64,000 nt of DNA from CBDCYS01 sp965226185 (GCA_965226185.1 CBDDCT010000003.1:62001-126000); one strand, 5' to 3'. Counted from the stretch's first letter, positions 55,620-64,000 are shown. Made by a program: numbers and translations. The notes: generated by a model from the letters alone, not told the origin.

Positions 55620-56054
55620 CTAGGTCATTTGCTCTTCGAGCAGTATCCAGGCACGTTTGTGAGGTGGGGAATCCGGGAATAATTTGTGGCTGAACAGCAG
55701 AGTGCGGTAGGTCCCAATCTTGAGCCCGCCGATGCTTTCGGAGTAGTTGCGCAAACGTTGCTGGATCGTAATGTCAAGGATCGGTTTGTTTTCTTTGTCG
55801 AACAGCTTGCGCTTCGGAATGGAGCGGATCACCTTGGGCTTATCTTTTCTGATGTCGTCCAAGATGACATACAGCCGAAGGGGCGTCGCCACCAACCAAG
55901 TCTGTTGCGAGGCAGTTTGAAAAATCAGAAGCGAGGACACACGAGAAGGAGTTTCACTTTCGGGCTTGAAATGCTTCGAGTCCCGGATGCATTCGCTGAC
56001 ACTAGCATCGGAGCGAAAATCACGATAGCCCAACGCAAACTTTGAAAGACTCAT
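55620..56054 (-). CDS. Hypothetical protein, 144 residues
   Basis: A basic, mainly soluble protein of unknown family (start MSLSKFALGYRDFRSDASVS). A beta-rich middle (TWLVATPLRLYVILDDIRKD) is followed by charged segments. It overlaps the membrane protein gene upstream by four bases (ATGA), so the two are translationally coupled and probably act together. Nothing else can be said about its function. Confidence 0.65.
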   Translation of the reverse strand: MSLSKFALGYRDFRSDASVSECIRDSKHFKPESETPSRVSSLLIFQTASQQTWLVATPLRLYVILDDIRKDKPKVIRSIPKRKLFDKENKPILDITIQQRLRNYSESIGGLKIGTYRTLLFSHKLFPDSPPHKRAWILLEEQMT

Positions 56055-56476
56055 GCCTCACTCTCTTCTTCCGATTCCTCGTAGGACTCTTCGGGTATCG
56101 GCCCTTCTCCCGCTTGGACTGGGCCGAACTCCCTCGACTGCAATATCTTAGGGAAAATAATCGTCCAACTGATCCCAATCGTGACGCACGATTGGATGGT
56201 GAGCTGCATCAGCCCCAACGCGACCGCCACGAATCCAATAGCCCCTGAGCCGAAGCCCCACAAAATCACCACCACCGGCCAACGCCCGTAGTGGAGCCCG
56301 AGCAATGACGGCTTGCCAGGACGGATCACCGTAAGAGCCCTGTCGCACGCCACGATTAGAATTCCCAGAATGGCCGAAGCCGCGGTGAACACGAAGCGGC
56401 CCGCTGGATGCGCCCCCAGGTCAACTCCGCGAGGATCGAACAGGAAATAGAAGAGAACCTGGAGTAGTTCAAGCAC
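56051..56476 (-). CDS. Small membrane protein, 141 residues
   Basis: Three or four hydrophobic segments (LLQVLFYFLF, FTAASAILGILIVAC, VVVILWGFGSGAIGFVAVAL) and an acidic tail (EESYEESEEESEA). No known family. It overlaps its downstream partner by ATGA. The predicted layout suggests a membrane anchor or scaffold for the soluble partner. Confidence 0.7.
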   Translation of the reverse strand: MLELLQVLFYFLFDPRGVDLGAHPAGRFVFTAASAILGILIVACDRALTVIRPGKPSLLGLHYGRWPVVVILWGFGSGAIGFVAVALGLMQLTIQSCVTIGISWTIIFPKILQSREFGPVQAGEGPIPEESYEESEEESEA

Positions 56477-56697
56477 GCAAACTGGTCCTGATCGTGCTGC
56501 TTCCGCCCTCCACCCCTATCGTAGCCGAAACCACGCTGGCATCGGCGCGCTCGACGGCGCCGGCGGAACTGTTCGGTCACGGCGGCGCCGGCGGGGAACT
56601 TGCCCCTGTGAAGTTTCAGCGGAATGTGGAGTTTCAGCGTAATAATGTCTAGACTATTTGAAGGAACTTGTCTCACCGAAGACTTCTGGAGGGAAAC

Positions 56698-57669
56698 ATG
56701 GCCAACAACAGCGGAAAACTCACCCGGCGTGAGCTGGGCAGGAAAGCAACCATCGCGGGGGCGGCGATAGCGGCATCTTCGCTTCGTTCTGCTTCGGCAA
56801 GCGGAACTTTGCCGCGCCGCAAGCTGGGCAAGACGGGACTTGAGGTCAGCATCCTCGGACTCGGCTCGTCTCCCCTGGGGCAGCCTTTCGTCGACCAGGC
56901 AGGAGCGAATCTCATCATCGATGCGCTGCTTGACGAGGGCGTCAACTACATCGACACGGCGCCCATTTACGGGCTGGCGGAGATTCGTCTCGGCAAGTCC
57001 CTGAAAGGGCGGCGCGATAAGTTTGTGCTGGTATCGAAGGTCGAGGCGACCTCGAGCCAGGACGCGGCGTGGCAAGTCGGGGAGAGCCTGCGCAAGCTGC
57101 GGACGGATTATCTCGATTTGGTGCACATCCACAACGTAGGCCGCACGGACCGCTTCCCCGATCTTGACGTGCTGACCGGCGAGTTGGGGGCGTTGCAGGG
57201 CCTCCGTGATCTCAAGAAGGAAGGGAAGATTCGTCACATCGGGATGACCTGTCATCTCCGCCCCAGGCGGGCGCTGCCGATCATGGAAACCGGCGACATC
57301 GAAGCCGTGATGTGCGCCGCGAACTTCGTTGACCGCCATACCTACAACTTCGAGGGGACGGTCTTTGCCGAGGCAAAAAAGCGCGGCATGGGCATCGTCG
57401 CCATGAAGGTCTTGGGAGGGCGCGTTGAAGAAGACAAAGGCAAGCTGTCGGACCATTACGATGACGCGGTTCGCTACGCACTAGGGATTCCGGGGCTCTC
57501 GGTCGCCATCATGGGGATGAAGAATGCCGCCGAGGTTCGCCAGGCGGCGGCGGCCGTTCGCGCGTACAAGCCTTTCAGTGACCAAGAGATCAGTGAGCTG
57601 ACTCGCAAAGGCAAGGAGATGGCCAAGGACTGGGGCGAGTTGCGCGGCCCAGTTGCCTGGGAAGCCTAA
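56698..57669 (+). CDS. Tat-leader aldo/keto reductase
   Basis: A 323-residue NADPH-dependent oxidoreductase of the AKR fold. TRRELGRKATIAGAAIAASS is a twin-arginine-like leader, unusual for enzymes needing NADPH but common in Acidobacteria AKR proteins. Catalytic residues are Asp in YIDTAPIYG, Tyr in the same motif, Lys in VLVSKVE and His in LVHIHNVG. The C-terminus has LGIPGLSVAIMGMKNAAEV (cofactor site). GGAGGGAAAC precedes the start. The substrate may be a sugar or keto compound. Confidence 0.88.
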   Translation: MANNSGKLTRRELGRKATIAGAAIAASSLRSASASGTLPRRKLGKTGLEVSILGLGSSPLGQPFVDQAGANLIIDALLDEGVNYIDTAPIYGLAEIRLGKSLKGRRDKFVLVSKVEATSSQDAAWQVGESLRKLRTDYLDLVHIHNVGRTDRFPDLDVLTGELGALQGLRDLKKEGKIRHIGMTCHLRPRRALPIMETGDIEAVMCAANFVDRHTYNFEGTVFAEAKKRGMGIVAMKVLGGRVEEDKGKLSDHYDDAVRYALGIPGLSVAIMGMKNAAEVRQAAAAVRAYKPFSDQEISELTRKGKEMAKDWGELRGPVAWEA

Positions 57670-57725
57670 CGACGCTTGGGAAGCCTAACAACAAAACCGG
57701 AACCGCGGGAATCCAACCCACGCCA

Positions 57726-59306
57726 TTGAAAGTATTCACGCTCCAGCGGGTCCTGCCGGCGCTGCTGGTCATCTACTTGCTCTCGCTCGGCATCGGCGGG
57801 TTGCTCTTTGCCAGGACGATCTGGAAGAGCGTCACTGACTACCAAACCGCCTACCCGTTTCACGCTGACTTGCCGGGAGGCCGCCCCCTCACCGATCGTC
57901 TGGTTCTCGTGGTGCTCGACGGCATTCGCGTCGACGCCGTCGCGGAGATGGACTTCCTGAGCGCGCTGAGCCGCCGCGGTTCATCGGGCATTGTCCGAAC
58001 CGGTCAGCCGTCGCTTTCCAACCCGTCGCGCGCGGTCATCGCCACGGGCGCCTGGGCTGAAGTCAACGGCGTGACGAATAATTCCGGGTATTCAGCTCCC
58101 GAAGCCGATTCGATCTTCTCGCTGGCCGAGCGCGCGGGCGTTCCGCAAGCCGCGGCCGGTTCCCGTTTCTGGTCACGGGCGTTCGGGGCTTACTTGGGTG
58201 ATCACGTACTCGCTCATCAAAAGGGGACGAAGATCGGCGACGGACCTTCGAAACTGATCGAGTGGCAACAAGAGACATGCACGTCCGACATCGAATTCTT
58301 GGACAAACAGGGTCATGGACTCATCGTGCTGGGTCTCACGGCGGCCGACTCGGTGGGCCATGATTTCGGCGGGAAGTCACCAGAGTATCTGGAGACCGCG
58401 AAAGCCGTGGATGGTTGTCTGCGGCAAGCCGTCGGGGCCTTCGACGACGGACAAACGACATTCTTGATTACGTCCGATCATGGACACATTCACCGCCGGG
58501 GGGGAGGCGGCCACGGCGGCGGCGAGCAGGAAGTGCTGCAAGTTCCGCTGGTCCTTTTCGGGCGGGCTATTCGTGAAAACTCCGGATGGAAGGGAGACCA
58601 AGTCGATATCGCTCCGACGATCTGCGCCTTGCTGGGATTGCCGCTGCCGGCGACGAATCAAGGTGGAATCCTGTGGCATTCGCTCGATGCGTCCGGCGGC
58701 GATGAGGCGGAGCTGCGGCGGCGCGAACTTCAGCAGCGGGAGCTGGCCGTTGCCAAGCTTCCGAACCGCGAGCAGGGCCTCAAGGCGGAACGGCGGGAAC
58801 GCATTCCGCCGGCGACGGGATTCTTCGCGTTGTTTTCGGTGATCCTGGTATGGACCGGAGTCCGCCGGCCTCGAAGCGCGGCCCGGCTGGCGGCCGCCGT
58901 GCTTGTCTACTACGGTTTCTATTACCTGCTCTTTTGGGGGGGCGGCCTGGGTTATTCGTTGAGTGCTGTCGGGCGGCACGAATATCTGCCGCGTTTTTTT
59001 GCACTCGATCTTGGCGCCGCTGTTATCGCCCTGGCTGGCGCGTCCTGGTTTTTGGCGTCAAGATTGACAACGTGGCGCGCTACGCTGCTGCTCGATCTGG
59101 CGGTTGTGGTCTCGGCGACGGTGGCGCTGCAGGTTGCGGCAATCTATTTTGGGCATGGGCTCGTCATGAATGGCTTCATGCCCGACTTGAATGCCGCGTT
59201 CAAAGCCTGCATCGATCTGCTGCAGCTTTTCGCGCTAGGGGTGGCCGGGCCGGTGATCTATTTGGTTGCCGCGTGGCGGGAGCGGCGAAGGGAGGCGAGC
59301 GCATGA
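57726..59306 (+). CDS. Membrane alkaline-phosphatase-superfamily hydrolase
   Basis: A 526-residue protein. An N-terminal helix (about 8-30) anchors it, and a catalytic domain follows: VLVVLDGIRVDAV (metal Asp), QPSLSNPSRAVIATG (nucleophile Ser or Thr), GLTAADSVGHDFG and ITSDHGHIHRRGGGGHGGGE. The last 150 residues have four or five hydrophobic helices. The layout recalls GPI/phosphoethanolamine transferases (PIG-N like) and nucleotide pyrophosphatase-type enzymes rather than sulfatases, since no C-x-P-S-R motif exists. It probably cleaves or transfers a phospho-group on the periplasmic side. Its stop overlaps the next start (ATGA), indicating coupling to an acyl-CoA synthetase. Confidence 0.8.
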   Translation: MKVFTLQRVLPALLVIYLLSLGIGGLLFARTIWKSVTDYQTAYPFHADLPGGRPLTDRLVLVVLDGIRVDAVAEMDFLSALSRRGSSGIVRTGQPSLSNPSRAVIATGAWAEVNGVTNNSGYSAPEADSIFSLAERAGVPQAAAGSRFWSRAFGAYLGDHVLAHQKGTKIGDGPSKLIEWQQETCTSDIEFLDKQGHGLIVLGLTAADSVGHDFGGKSPEYLETAKAVDGCLRQAVGAFDDGQTTFLITSDHGHIHRRGGGGHGGGEQEVLQVPLVLFGRAIRENSGWKGDQVDIAPTICALLGLPLPATNQGGILWHSLDASGGDEAELRRRELQQRELAVAKLPNREQGLKAERRERIPPATGFFALFSVILVWTGVRRPRSAARLAAAVLVYYGFYYLLFWGGGLGYSLSAVGRHEYLPRFFALDLGAAVIALAGASWFLASRLTTWRATLLLDLAVVVSATVALQVAAIYFGHGLVMNGFMPDLNAAFKACIDLLQLFALGVAGPVIYLVAAWRERRREASA

Positions 59307-60811
59307 ATATCCCGTCACTGTGCCTCCCCGCGTTTCGGCAAAGACCTGGCGCCGGGGGGCTGGAATTCAAAGGCCGGACGCGTACTTTCGGCGAGATCGA
59401 ATCCGAAGCGAACCACTTGGCCGGCCGTTTGCGAGCCGGCGGCCTCACGCCGGGAGACCGTGTCGCCGTCTACATGAAGAACAGCCCGGAGCTGATTACC
59501 GTCTATCTTGCTTCGGTTCGTTCGGGGTTCATCTTCACGCCGATCAACATTCTGTACCGGGAGGGCGAGATCGAACACATCCTGAGGGATGCCGAGCCCG
59601 CGGTTCTGTTCGCCGGCCGCGAGGCGGAGGCGGTCTTGGCGCCCGTGCTGCGGCGTGTCTCTTCGGTTCGGCTGCATTGGGCGGAGGATCTTGCGGAGCT
59701 TGCCGCCGGGCAGCTCCCGAATGATGCTCCAGGCGAGCTAGTTCAGAATGCGCTTACCGACGACAGCGTGGCCGCGCTGGTCTATACCTCCGGCACGACG
59801 GGCAAGCCGAAGGGAGCCATGCTGACGCACGGTAATTTCACGGCGAACGCGCTCAATCTGATCGACGCCTGGCGGATGACCGCCGAGGATCGCTTGTTGC
59901 TGAGCCTGCCCCTGTTTCACGTTCACGGGCTCGGTAACGGCTTGCATACTTGGCTGGCTTTGGGGTATCGCGTGCGGCTGCTGGAGCGATTTCTCAAGGA
60001 AACCATCGTGGACGAATTTCTTGACTTCCGCCCAACGGTTTTTTTCGGGGTTCCGACGATGTATGAGCGGCTGCTGGAGACTCCGCCCGGAGCCGCGCGG
60101 GAAATCGGCGAATTCATGCGGCTGTTTGTTTCCGGCTCGGCGCCCTTGCCGGCGGCGACGCTTGAGAAGTTCCGCGGCCTGTTTGGCCACACCATTCTCG
60201 AGCGCTATGGCATGAGCGAAACTCTGATGAATACGTCGAATCCCCGCGACGGCGAACGACGGCCGGGGTCGGTGGGGTTGGCTCTGACCAATGTGTCGAT
60301 TCGGCTGTGTGATCCCGAGACCGGGGAGGAGGTTGCAGACGGAGAAATCGGCGAAGTGCGGATCCGAGGGTCAAACGTTTTTGCCGGCTACTGGCGGCAG
60401 CCCGAGGCTACAGCGGAAGCGTTCACCGGGGACGGGTTCTTCCGGTCGGGTGATCTCGGCGTGCGGTCCGCTGACGGGTATATCACGCTCCAAGGCCGCG
60501 CCAAGGAGTTGATCATCCGCGGAGGCTTTAATGTATACCCGCGCGAGGTGGAGGAGTTTCTGACAAAGCTGCCTGGAGTGAGCGAGGCGGCGGTGGTTGG
60601 GGCAGCCGATCAGCTCAAGGGTGAAGTTCCGGTGGCATTCATCGTGGCCGCGGAAGGAGAAGAGCCGGATTTCGATGCCCTGCGGCAGGCATGCCGCGAT
60701 GGGTTAGCGTCGTTCAAAGTTCCGAAACGATTCGTTCTGAGGGAGGCCTTACCGCGCAACGCATTGGGCAAGATTCAAAAGCACTTCCTGAAAGACTCTT
60801 CAGAGCCCTGA
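59303..60811 (+). CDS. Acyl-CoA synthetase (AMP-forming; malonyl-CoA synthetase-like)
   Basis: A 502-residue ANL-superfamily enzyme. ATG 59303 overlaps the previous stop. Motifs are YTSGTTGKPKGAMLTHGNFT (P-loop), FHVHGLGNGLHTWLALGYRV, RYGMSETLMNTSNPRDGERR, RSGDLGVRSADGYITLQGRA and RNALGKIQKHFLKD with the catalytic Lys. LPLFHVHGLGNGLH resembles malonyl-CoA synthetases (MatB/ACSF3) more than long-chain enzymes, but short or branched acids are also possible. It is cytoplasmic. Confidence 0.88.
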   Translation: MNIPSLCLPAFRQRPGAGGLEFKGRTRTFGEIESEANHLAGRLRAGGLTPGDRVAVYMKNSPELITVYLASVRSGFIFTPINILYREGEIEHILRDAEPAVLFAGREAEAVLAPVLRRVSSVRLHWAEDLAELAAGQLPNDAPGELVQNALTDDSVAALVYTSGTTGKPKGAMLTHGNFTANALNLIDAWRMTAEDRLLLSLPLFHVHGLGNGLHTWLALGYRVRLLERFLKETIVDEFLDFRPTVFFGVPTMYERLLETPPGAAREIGEFMRLFVSGSAPLPAATLEKFRGLFGHTILERYGMSETLMNTSNPRDGERRPGSVGLALTNVSIRLCDPETGEEVADGEIGEVRIRGSNVFAGYWRQPEATAEAFTGDGFFRSGDLGVRSADGYITLQGRAKELIIRGGFNVYPREVEEFLTKLPGVSEAAVVGAADQLKGEVPVAFIVAAEGEEPDFDALRQACRDGLASFKVPKRFVLREALPRNALGKIQKHFLKDSSEP

Positions 60812-60951
60812 CCGCAAGGGAGGGGTCAGGGGCCTCCGGCTCAATCGGAGCCGCGACCGTGAGGAAGCGGTTGCCTCTACCGGCTGATCCGCCCCTGTCG
60901 GCTTCCGGCCCACCCAGAAAGATGAAAACCCGCGCGTTTTCGACCGAGGGG

Positions 60952-60995
60952 CTAGCCGCTTCGACGCGCCACATCCGGCACCGGCCACGCTCCCC
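60952..60995. repeat. Dispersed 44-bp repeat (other copy 49280-49323)
   Basis: CTAGCCGCTTCGACGCGCC starts this copy; it lies in the 200-base spacer between two convergent genes. The two copies differ in about five positions and share the downstream AGAAATGC and GGGCTAG. It is not part of any visible coding frame. Confidence 0.7.
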
Positions 60996-61011
60996 GTTTA
61001 GAAATGCAGGG

Positions 61012-61491
61012 CTAGCCCGCCGCCTTGTCGTCTTGCGAGCCCGCACTTTGTGAAGGCCGCTCCTCCAGCCCCCGCACCAGCAGGGAACGCACCCGCTTGA
61101 ACAGGGCCTGAAACATGGACGGCATCATATCGGTGTTGTCGGCGAGCAGGTCAAAGAAATCCTGGGCCTCGATCCGAAGCAGCCAACTATCCTCGCGGCC
61201 CGTGGCGGTCGAAACGCTGGGTTGCTGGTCAAAGAAGGCCCAGTTCCCGACCGTTTCGTCAGGGCCGACAGTGAACATCGGCTGCCCTCCGCGGCTCATT
61301 TCGATGCGGCCGGAGAGCACCACATACAAGGCGTTGGATGGGGTGTTCTCCTTGAACAGAACGTCACCCTGTTGACATTCAATCTGTGCCGCGATCGAGG
61401 CCACCAGAGCCAGCTCATCCGTCTCCAGCTCGCTGAACAGATCGACCTTCTGCAGCCGAATGGCTCGGTCGAGGGTAGTGAGCGTTTCCAT
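61012..61491 (-). CDS. Cyclic-nucleotide-binding domain protein
   Basis: A 159-residue CNBD protein. VDLFSELETDELALVASIAA and IECQQGDVLFKENTPSNALY form the beta-barrel; VVLSGRIEMSRGGQPMFTVG and VGNWAFFDQQPSVSTATGRE contain the phosphate-binding cassette, here without the classic Glu-Arg pair, so nucleotide binding is doubtful. It has no HTH, hence not a CRP-type factor. It lies 36 bases after the HEAT gene, and the beginning METLTTLDRAIRLQKVDLFS resembles the C-terminal domain of fused MFS/NTT-HEAT-CNBD transporters. It may be the separated end of such a protein. Confidence 0.85.
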   Translation of the reverse strand: METLTTLDRAIRLQKVDLFSELETDELALVASIAAQIECQQGDVLFKENTPSNALYVVLSGRIEMSRGGQPMFTVGPDETVGNWAFFDQQPSVSTATGREDSWLLRIEAQDFFDLLADNTDMMPSMFQALFKRVRSLLVRGLEERPSQSAGSQDDKAAG

Positions 61492-61527
61492 GGCGGATTC
61501 TGTCAGTCCAATCGGTGGCGGTCAGCC

Positions 61528-62886
61528 TCAGCTCGATCCTTTGGCGGTTTGCAGACGAGCCGAAGCTGTCCGCGCGGTCTCGGCAAGCAGCGGATCGAGG
61601 TCGGCCGTTAGCCGCTCGATCCGAACGCGCAGCCCCCCCATGTTCGATTCGGCAGCCGCATAGCAGGCGCAAGCTTCGCATCCAGGGGTCGGCCGTCTGC
61701 AGCAATTGCCACAAGACGGTGTCCGCGCGGTCTCGGCAAGCAGCGGATCGAGGTCGGCCGTTAGCCGCTCGATCCGAACGCGCAGCCCCCCCATGTTCGA
61801 TTCGGCAGCCGCATAGCAGGCGCAAGCTTGCATCCAGGGGTCGGCCGTCTCCAGCAATTGCCACAAGACGGTAGGGTACGTTACCGGGCGCAATTCAAAC
61901 AAGGTGCGTCCGGTATCAATGAGGCGTTGGGTGCTCAGATCTTCGAGCAGCGGCAGGAACATCTGCCGGAAAGGGTTGGTCAATCGGCTATCCAAGAACT
62001 CCACGGCATTGGAACGTAACTCAGGCCGGCCGCTGGCGATCCAATAGCGAGCGTCCAAAATCTCTTTTTGGGGATAAATCAACCCCAGCAGGTGGAAGAC
62101 CCAGTCCAAGCGATGATCGAGGCGCTCTTGCATGGCGCGCCGCAGGAAACCCACCCCGGGCTGGGCGCTGTCCGCCGGGACTGCTGCGAGCAGGGTCACT
62201 TCTTGATAGTAGTGCCGCAACTCTTCTCCCAGAATCGCCGACACCGTTTGGTGGCTGAAATGAAGCCGAGGCTCGGCCTTTCGGATCCGGCTCAGGGCGC
62301 GCACGACTTGAAACCCGATCACGCGGTCGAGCTTCGGGAGCTGACCGAGGAGCAGCTTCGCGGACCGGCGCCCTCCGATCGTAGAGACGATCCGCGGTAT
62401 CCGCCGCCGCGCGGCAAAGTCAATGCCCGGATCCTCAATCGCGCGAATGAGGGTATCGAGGATGGACTCATCGAACGCAGCCAGCGCGGCGCGCGCTTCA
62501 CGCCGGAAGCGGTGATCCGCCAGCATCCCCAGCAGCCGCGGCGTCTCGTCCCAGGGCTTCAGCACCGCGGCACTCTTCAAAGCCGCCCGCACGACCCCAA
62601 CATTCGGATCGCCGAGGAAGCGGGCAAGATCCCTGGCCGAGCCATTCGAATCCGGAGCGAAGCTGAGCAACCGCGCCGCCGTCTCGCGTGTCCCAGGATC
62701 GATCTCCGCCGACTCCTGGATGTAGCCGGAGAACACCTCCTCGGCCGCTTTGCGTTCGGGACCCGAGTGCTGAAGCAGCCGGGCGGCAGCGGTCGCCGCC
62801 AGGCCGCGGTCTTCGCTGTCGAGCAAAGTGGTCAGCGCCTCTCGGCTCTTTGCCACCTGAATTATGCACAGATTCGGCGTAGCCAT
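61528..62886 (-). CDS. HEAT-repeat protein with internal tandem duplication
   Basis: A 452-residue helical-repeat protein with units such as SREALTTLLDSEDRGLAATA, ALKSAAVLKPWDETPRLLGM and VGFLRRAMQERLDHRLDWVF. It matches the HEAT region of large Acidobacteria transporters (ATP/ADP-translocase-like MFS, then HEAT, then CNBD). The membrane part is not present upstream within 180 bases; that place is taken by an IS1380 element. The C-terminal 110 residues contain two copies of ACACYAAAESNMGGLRVRIE, the result of a 153-bp tandem duplication. It seems a truncated or split gene that still has a long open frame. Start choice is uncertain. Confidence 0.7.
   Translation of the reverse strand: MATPNLCIIQVAKSREALTTLLDSEDRGLAATAAARLLQHSGPERKAAEEVFSGYIQESAEIDPGTRETAARLLSFAPDSNGSARDLARFLGDPNVGVVRAALKSAAVLKPWDETPRLLGMLADHRFRREARAALAAFDESILDTLIRAIEDPGIDFAARRRIPRIVSTIGGRRSAKLLLGQLPKLDRVIGFQVVRALSRIRKAEPRLHFSHQTVSAILGEELRHYYQEVTLLAAVPADSAQPGVGFLRRAMQERLDHRLDWVFHLLGLIYPQKEILDARYWIASGRPELRSNAVEFLDSRLTNPFRQMFLPLLEDLSTQRLIDTGRTLFELRPVTYPTVLWQLLETADPWMQACACYAAAESNMGGLRVRIERLTADLDPLLAETARTPSCGNCCRRPTPGCEACACYAAAESNMGGLRVRIERLTADLDPLLAETARTASARLQTAKGSS
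61568..61872. repeat. 153/152-bp tandem duplication inside the HEAT gene
   Basis: Unit one (61568-61720) and unit two (61721-61872) are identical except for a C inserted in unit one (CTTCGCATCC against CTTGCATCC) and one further substitution (GTCTGCAGC against GTCTCCAGC). On the minus strand a 152-bp copy would shift the frame. The extra base in unit one brings it back after 15 out-of-frame codons. Confidence 0.92.
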
Positions 62887-63070
62887 CGCCGATGGAGTTG
62901 TGGCGGTAGCGGCAGTCGTGTCAACTCAGTGATTTAGCAAGTCGTCTTTTCCTCTGTTTCCCTCCCTGTTTGAGCCGCCTGCCAATCCCGGCGGGCAAAA
63001 GCGGGCGGGCAAGCGGCGTGTTCCCAGTACGTTGCGGCGAGTGCATGAAATTTTATGCATGGAGCGCCCC

Positions 63071-64000
63071 TCAACTCAGCGCACCCTCCACCACCGGCGC
63101 GAAGCTCGATCCCGGTGGCCCCATCGCCCGCAGCCGCCGCATCAGCCGTTCAAACAGGCCCTTTTCCTCATAATGATCGCTGTAGCTGACACCCGTTCTG
63201 CCGGCGTGCCGCCAGATCTTGGCCGCCACGAACAGAAAGCGCAGCCGCGCCGTCGCCAGGGTGGTGTGCCGCAGTGTCTCCACGCTGGCTTGGGCTTCGC
63301 GGTTGAACAGCAGCAGCCAGCAGTTGAGATTGTAGGCCAGCATGGCCAGCTGAAAGTGATTGCGGTTCATGTCAAAGCGGCGCGAGGGATGGGCCGCCAG
63401 CCCGGCGTCGTTGTTGGCCTCCTTGATGAGGTTCTCGGCTGCGGCGCGCTGATTGTAAAACCACACCACCGCCGCGATCGGTTCGGCCAGGTTGGTGACA
63501 AACACGCGGTAGGTGTAAGCGCTGGTGGCAAACAGCTGGTATTGCTCGGCCGCGCCGGCCGCGGGTTCGTTTTCGTAACGCAGCGCCAGGAAACGACAGG
63601 CCCGCGCCCAGCCCTGCGGCTGGTAGAGGAATTCGCATTCCGCATCCGCATCGCTGTGGGGCGAGGGCTTCCAGGCCGCTTGCTGCAACTGCTCGACCAG
63701 CCGCCTGGTCTTGCGCGCCACGATGACGAACTGACAAGCCGCCTTTTCATAGGCCTCCACCGCCTCCCAGCAATAAAACCCGGAATCGGCCCGCGCCAGG
63801 ATTTTCTTCACGCCGTGCGGCAAAGCCCGAAAGGCGCTCTCGAGGTGGGCGGCGATCTGCCGGCCCGTGGGCCGGTCGCCGTTGCGCAACCCGCCCATCA
63901 GGTATTCGCGCGTCTCGGCCAGGAAAGTCAGTATCGGCTGGTAGCTGCGCTTGCCCTTGTTCTTGGGGTTGTAACTCTTGCGCCCGCCCATCTGGCGGCC
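63071..64000 (-). CDS. IS1380-family transposase (partial, start outside the window)
   Basis: The frame is open at the right edge and runs to a stop at 63071. Its readable part includes GRKSYNPKNKGKRSYQPILT, ILARADSGFYCWEAVEAYEK, VVWFYNQRAAAENLIKEANN and DMNRNHFQLAMLAYNLNCWL. These are typical of IS1380 DDE transposases, with the catalytic Asp in ADSGFY and Glu in AAENLIKE. Left of the gene a TGCATGAAATTTTATGCA palindrome (63043-63060) may mark the IS end. It sits next to the broken start of the HEAT gene. Confidence 0.88.
   Translation of the reverse strand, partial: GRQMGGRKSYNPKNKGKRSYQPILTFLAETREYLMGGLRNGDRPTGRQIAAHLESAFRALPHGVKKILARADSGFYCWEAVEAYEKAACQFVIVARKTRRLVEQLQQAAWKPSPHSDADAECEFLYQPQGWARACRFLALRYENEPAAGAAEQYQLFATSAYTYRVFVTNLAEPIAAVVWFYNQRAAAENLIKEANNDAGLAAHPSRRFDMNRNHFQLAMLAYNLNCWLLLFNREAQASVETLRHTTLATARLRFLFVAAKIWRHAGRTGVSYSDHYEEKGLFERLMRRLRAMGPPGSSFAPVVEGALS

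Noticed and set aside
62068..62937. Open frame on the + strand opposite the HEAT gene
   Set aside because: It mirrors the helical repeats on the other strand and shows no motif.

Overview
The window looks like an accessory region of an Acidobacteriota chromosome, most likely a Bryobacterales/Solibacter-type organism. The reasons are a protein with the Solibacter TIGR03437 domain (42463-44077), a CRTAC1-type FG-GAP/ASPIC-UnbV protein, Tat-exported sulfatases, an aldo/keto reductase with a Tat leader, and relics of the TolB-like C-terminus usual in Acidobacteria kinases. Base composition is moderately GC-rich. No tRNA or rRNA gene and no CRISPR array was seen. The assignment rests on recognised families, not on a search.

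Region 1 (1-24504) is a dense array of sulfatases and DUF1080 (3-keto-disaccharide hydrolase-like) modules on the + strand. I call the sulfatase subtypes A (CxPTR motif, about 507 aa), B (CRPSL motif) and C (CSPTR with a C-terminal ancillary domain), and the DUF1080 modules D. The order is: C-type tail, lipoprotein sulfatase, A1, D1, C remnant, B1, D2 fused to A2 (split by two insertions), B2, B3, B4 fused to D3, C2, then a convergent sulfatase and a PQQ/cytochrome c dehydrogenase. A1, C2 and the two outer sulfatases are intact. All four B genes carry frameshifts. D2-A2 can be rebuilt in frame as a 773-codon DUF1080-sulfatase fusion once a 3.8 kb island and a 1,417 bp IS4 element are removed. 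The IS4 element sits in the catalytic motif.

Region 2 (24505-30050) is gene-poor. It holds a decayed TolB-like gene end, a pRiA4b ORF-3-like gene, two small unknown ORFs and a miniature Tn3-family element with perfect 38-bp inverted repeats.

Region 3 (30051-37750) reads as one unit: a GntR-type regulator divergent from a B12-binding radical SAM gene, a secreted protein, a small membrane protein, an M24 (Xaa-Pro) peptidase broken by an intact IS630 element, and a frameshifted M28 peptidase. Two of these genes are flanked by direct repeats of the tail of the gene upstream. This is the least familiar system in the window.

Region 4 (38337-49199) is mostly housekeeping: murB, a class IV aminotransferase paired with a sulfotransferase, a small secreted protein, a broken TIGR03437 protein, a CDP-alcohol phosphatidyltransferase, greA with a terminator-like leader, an NtrB/NtrC-like two-component pair and a family 2 glycosyltransferase.

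Region 5 (49200-64000) has two Tat-exported sulfatases, an amidohydrolase, a MetE-like protein, an aldo/keto reductase, a membrane alkaline-phosphatase-superfamily protein coupled to an acyl-CoA synthetase, and a HEAT-repeat plus cyclic-nucleotide-binding gene pair that looks like the tail of a split transporter. It ends in an IS1380-family transposase. Overall the window suggests a bacterium specialised in sulfated polymers whose sulfatase array was amplified by duplication and is now decaying under IS activity. No sulfatase-maturation enzyme gene is in the window.
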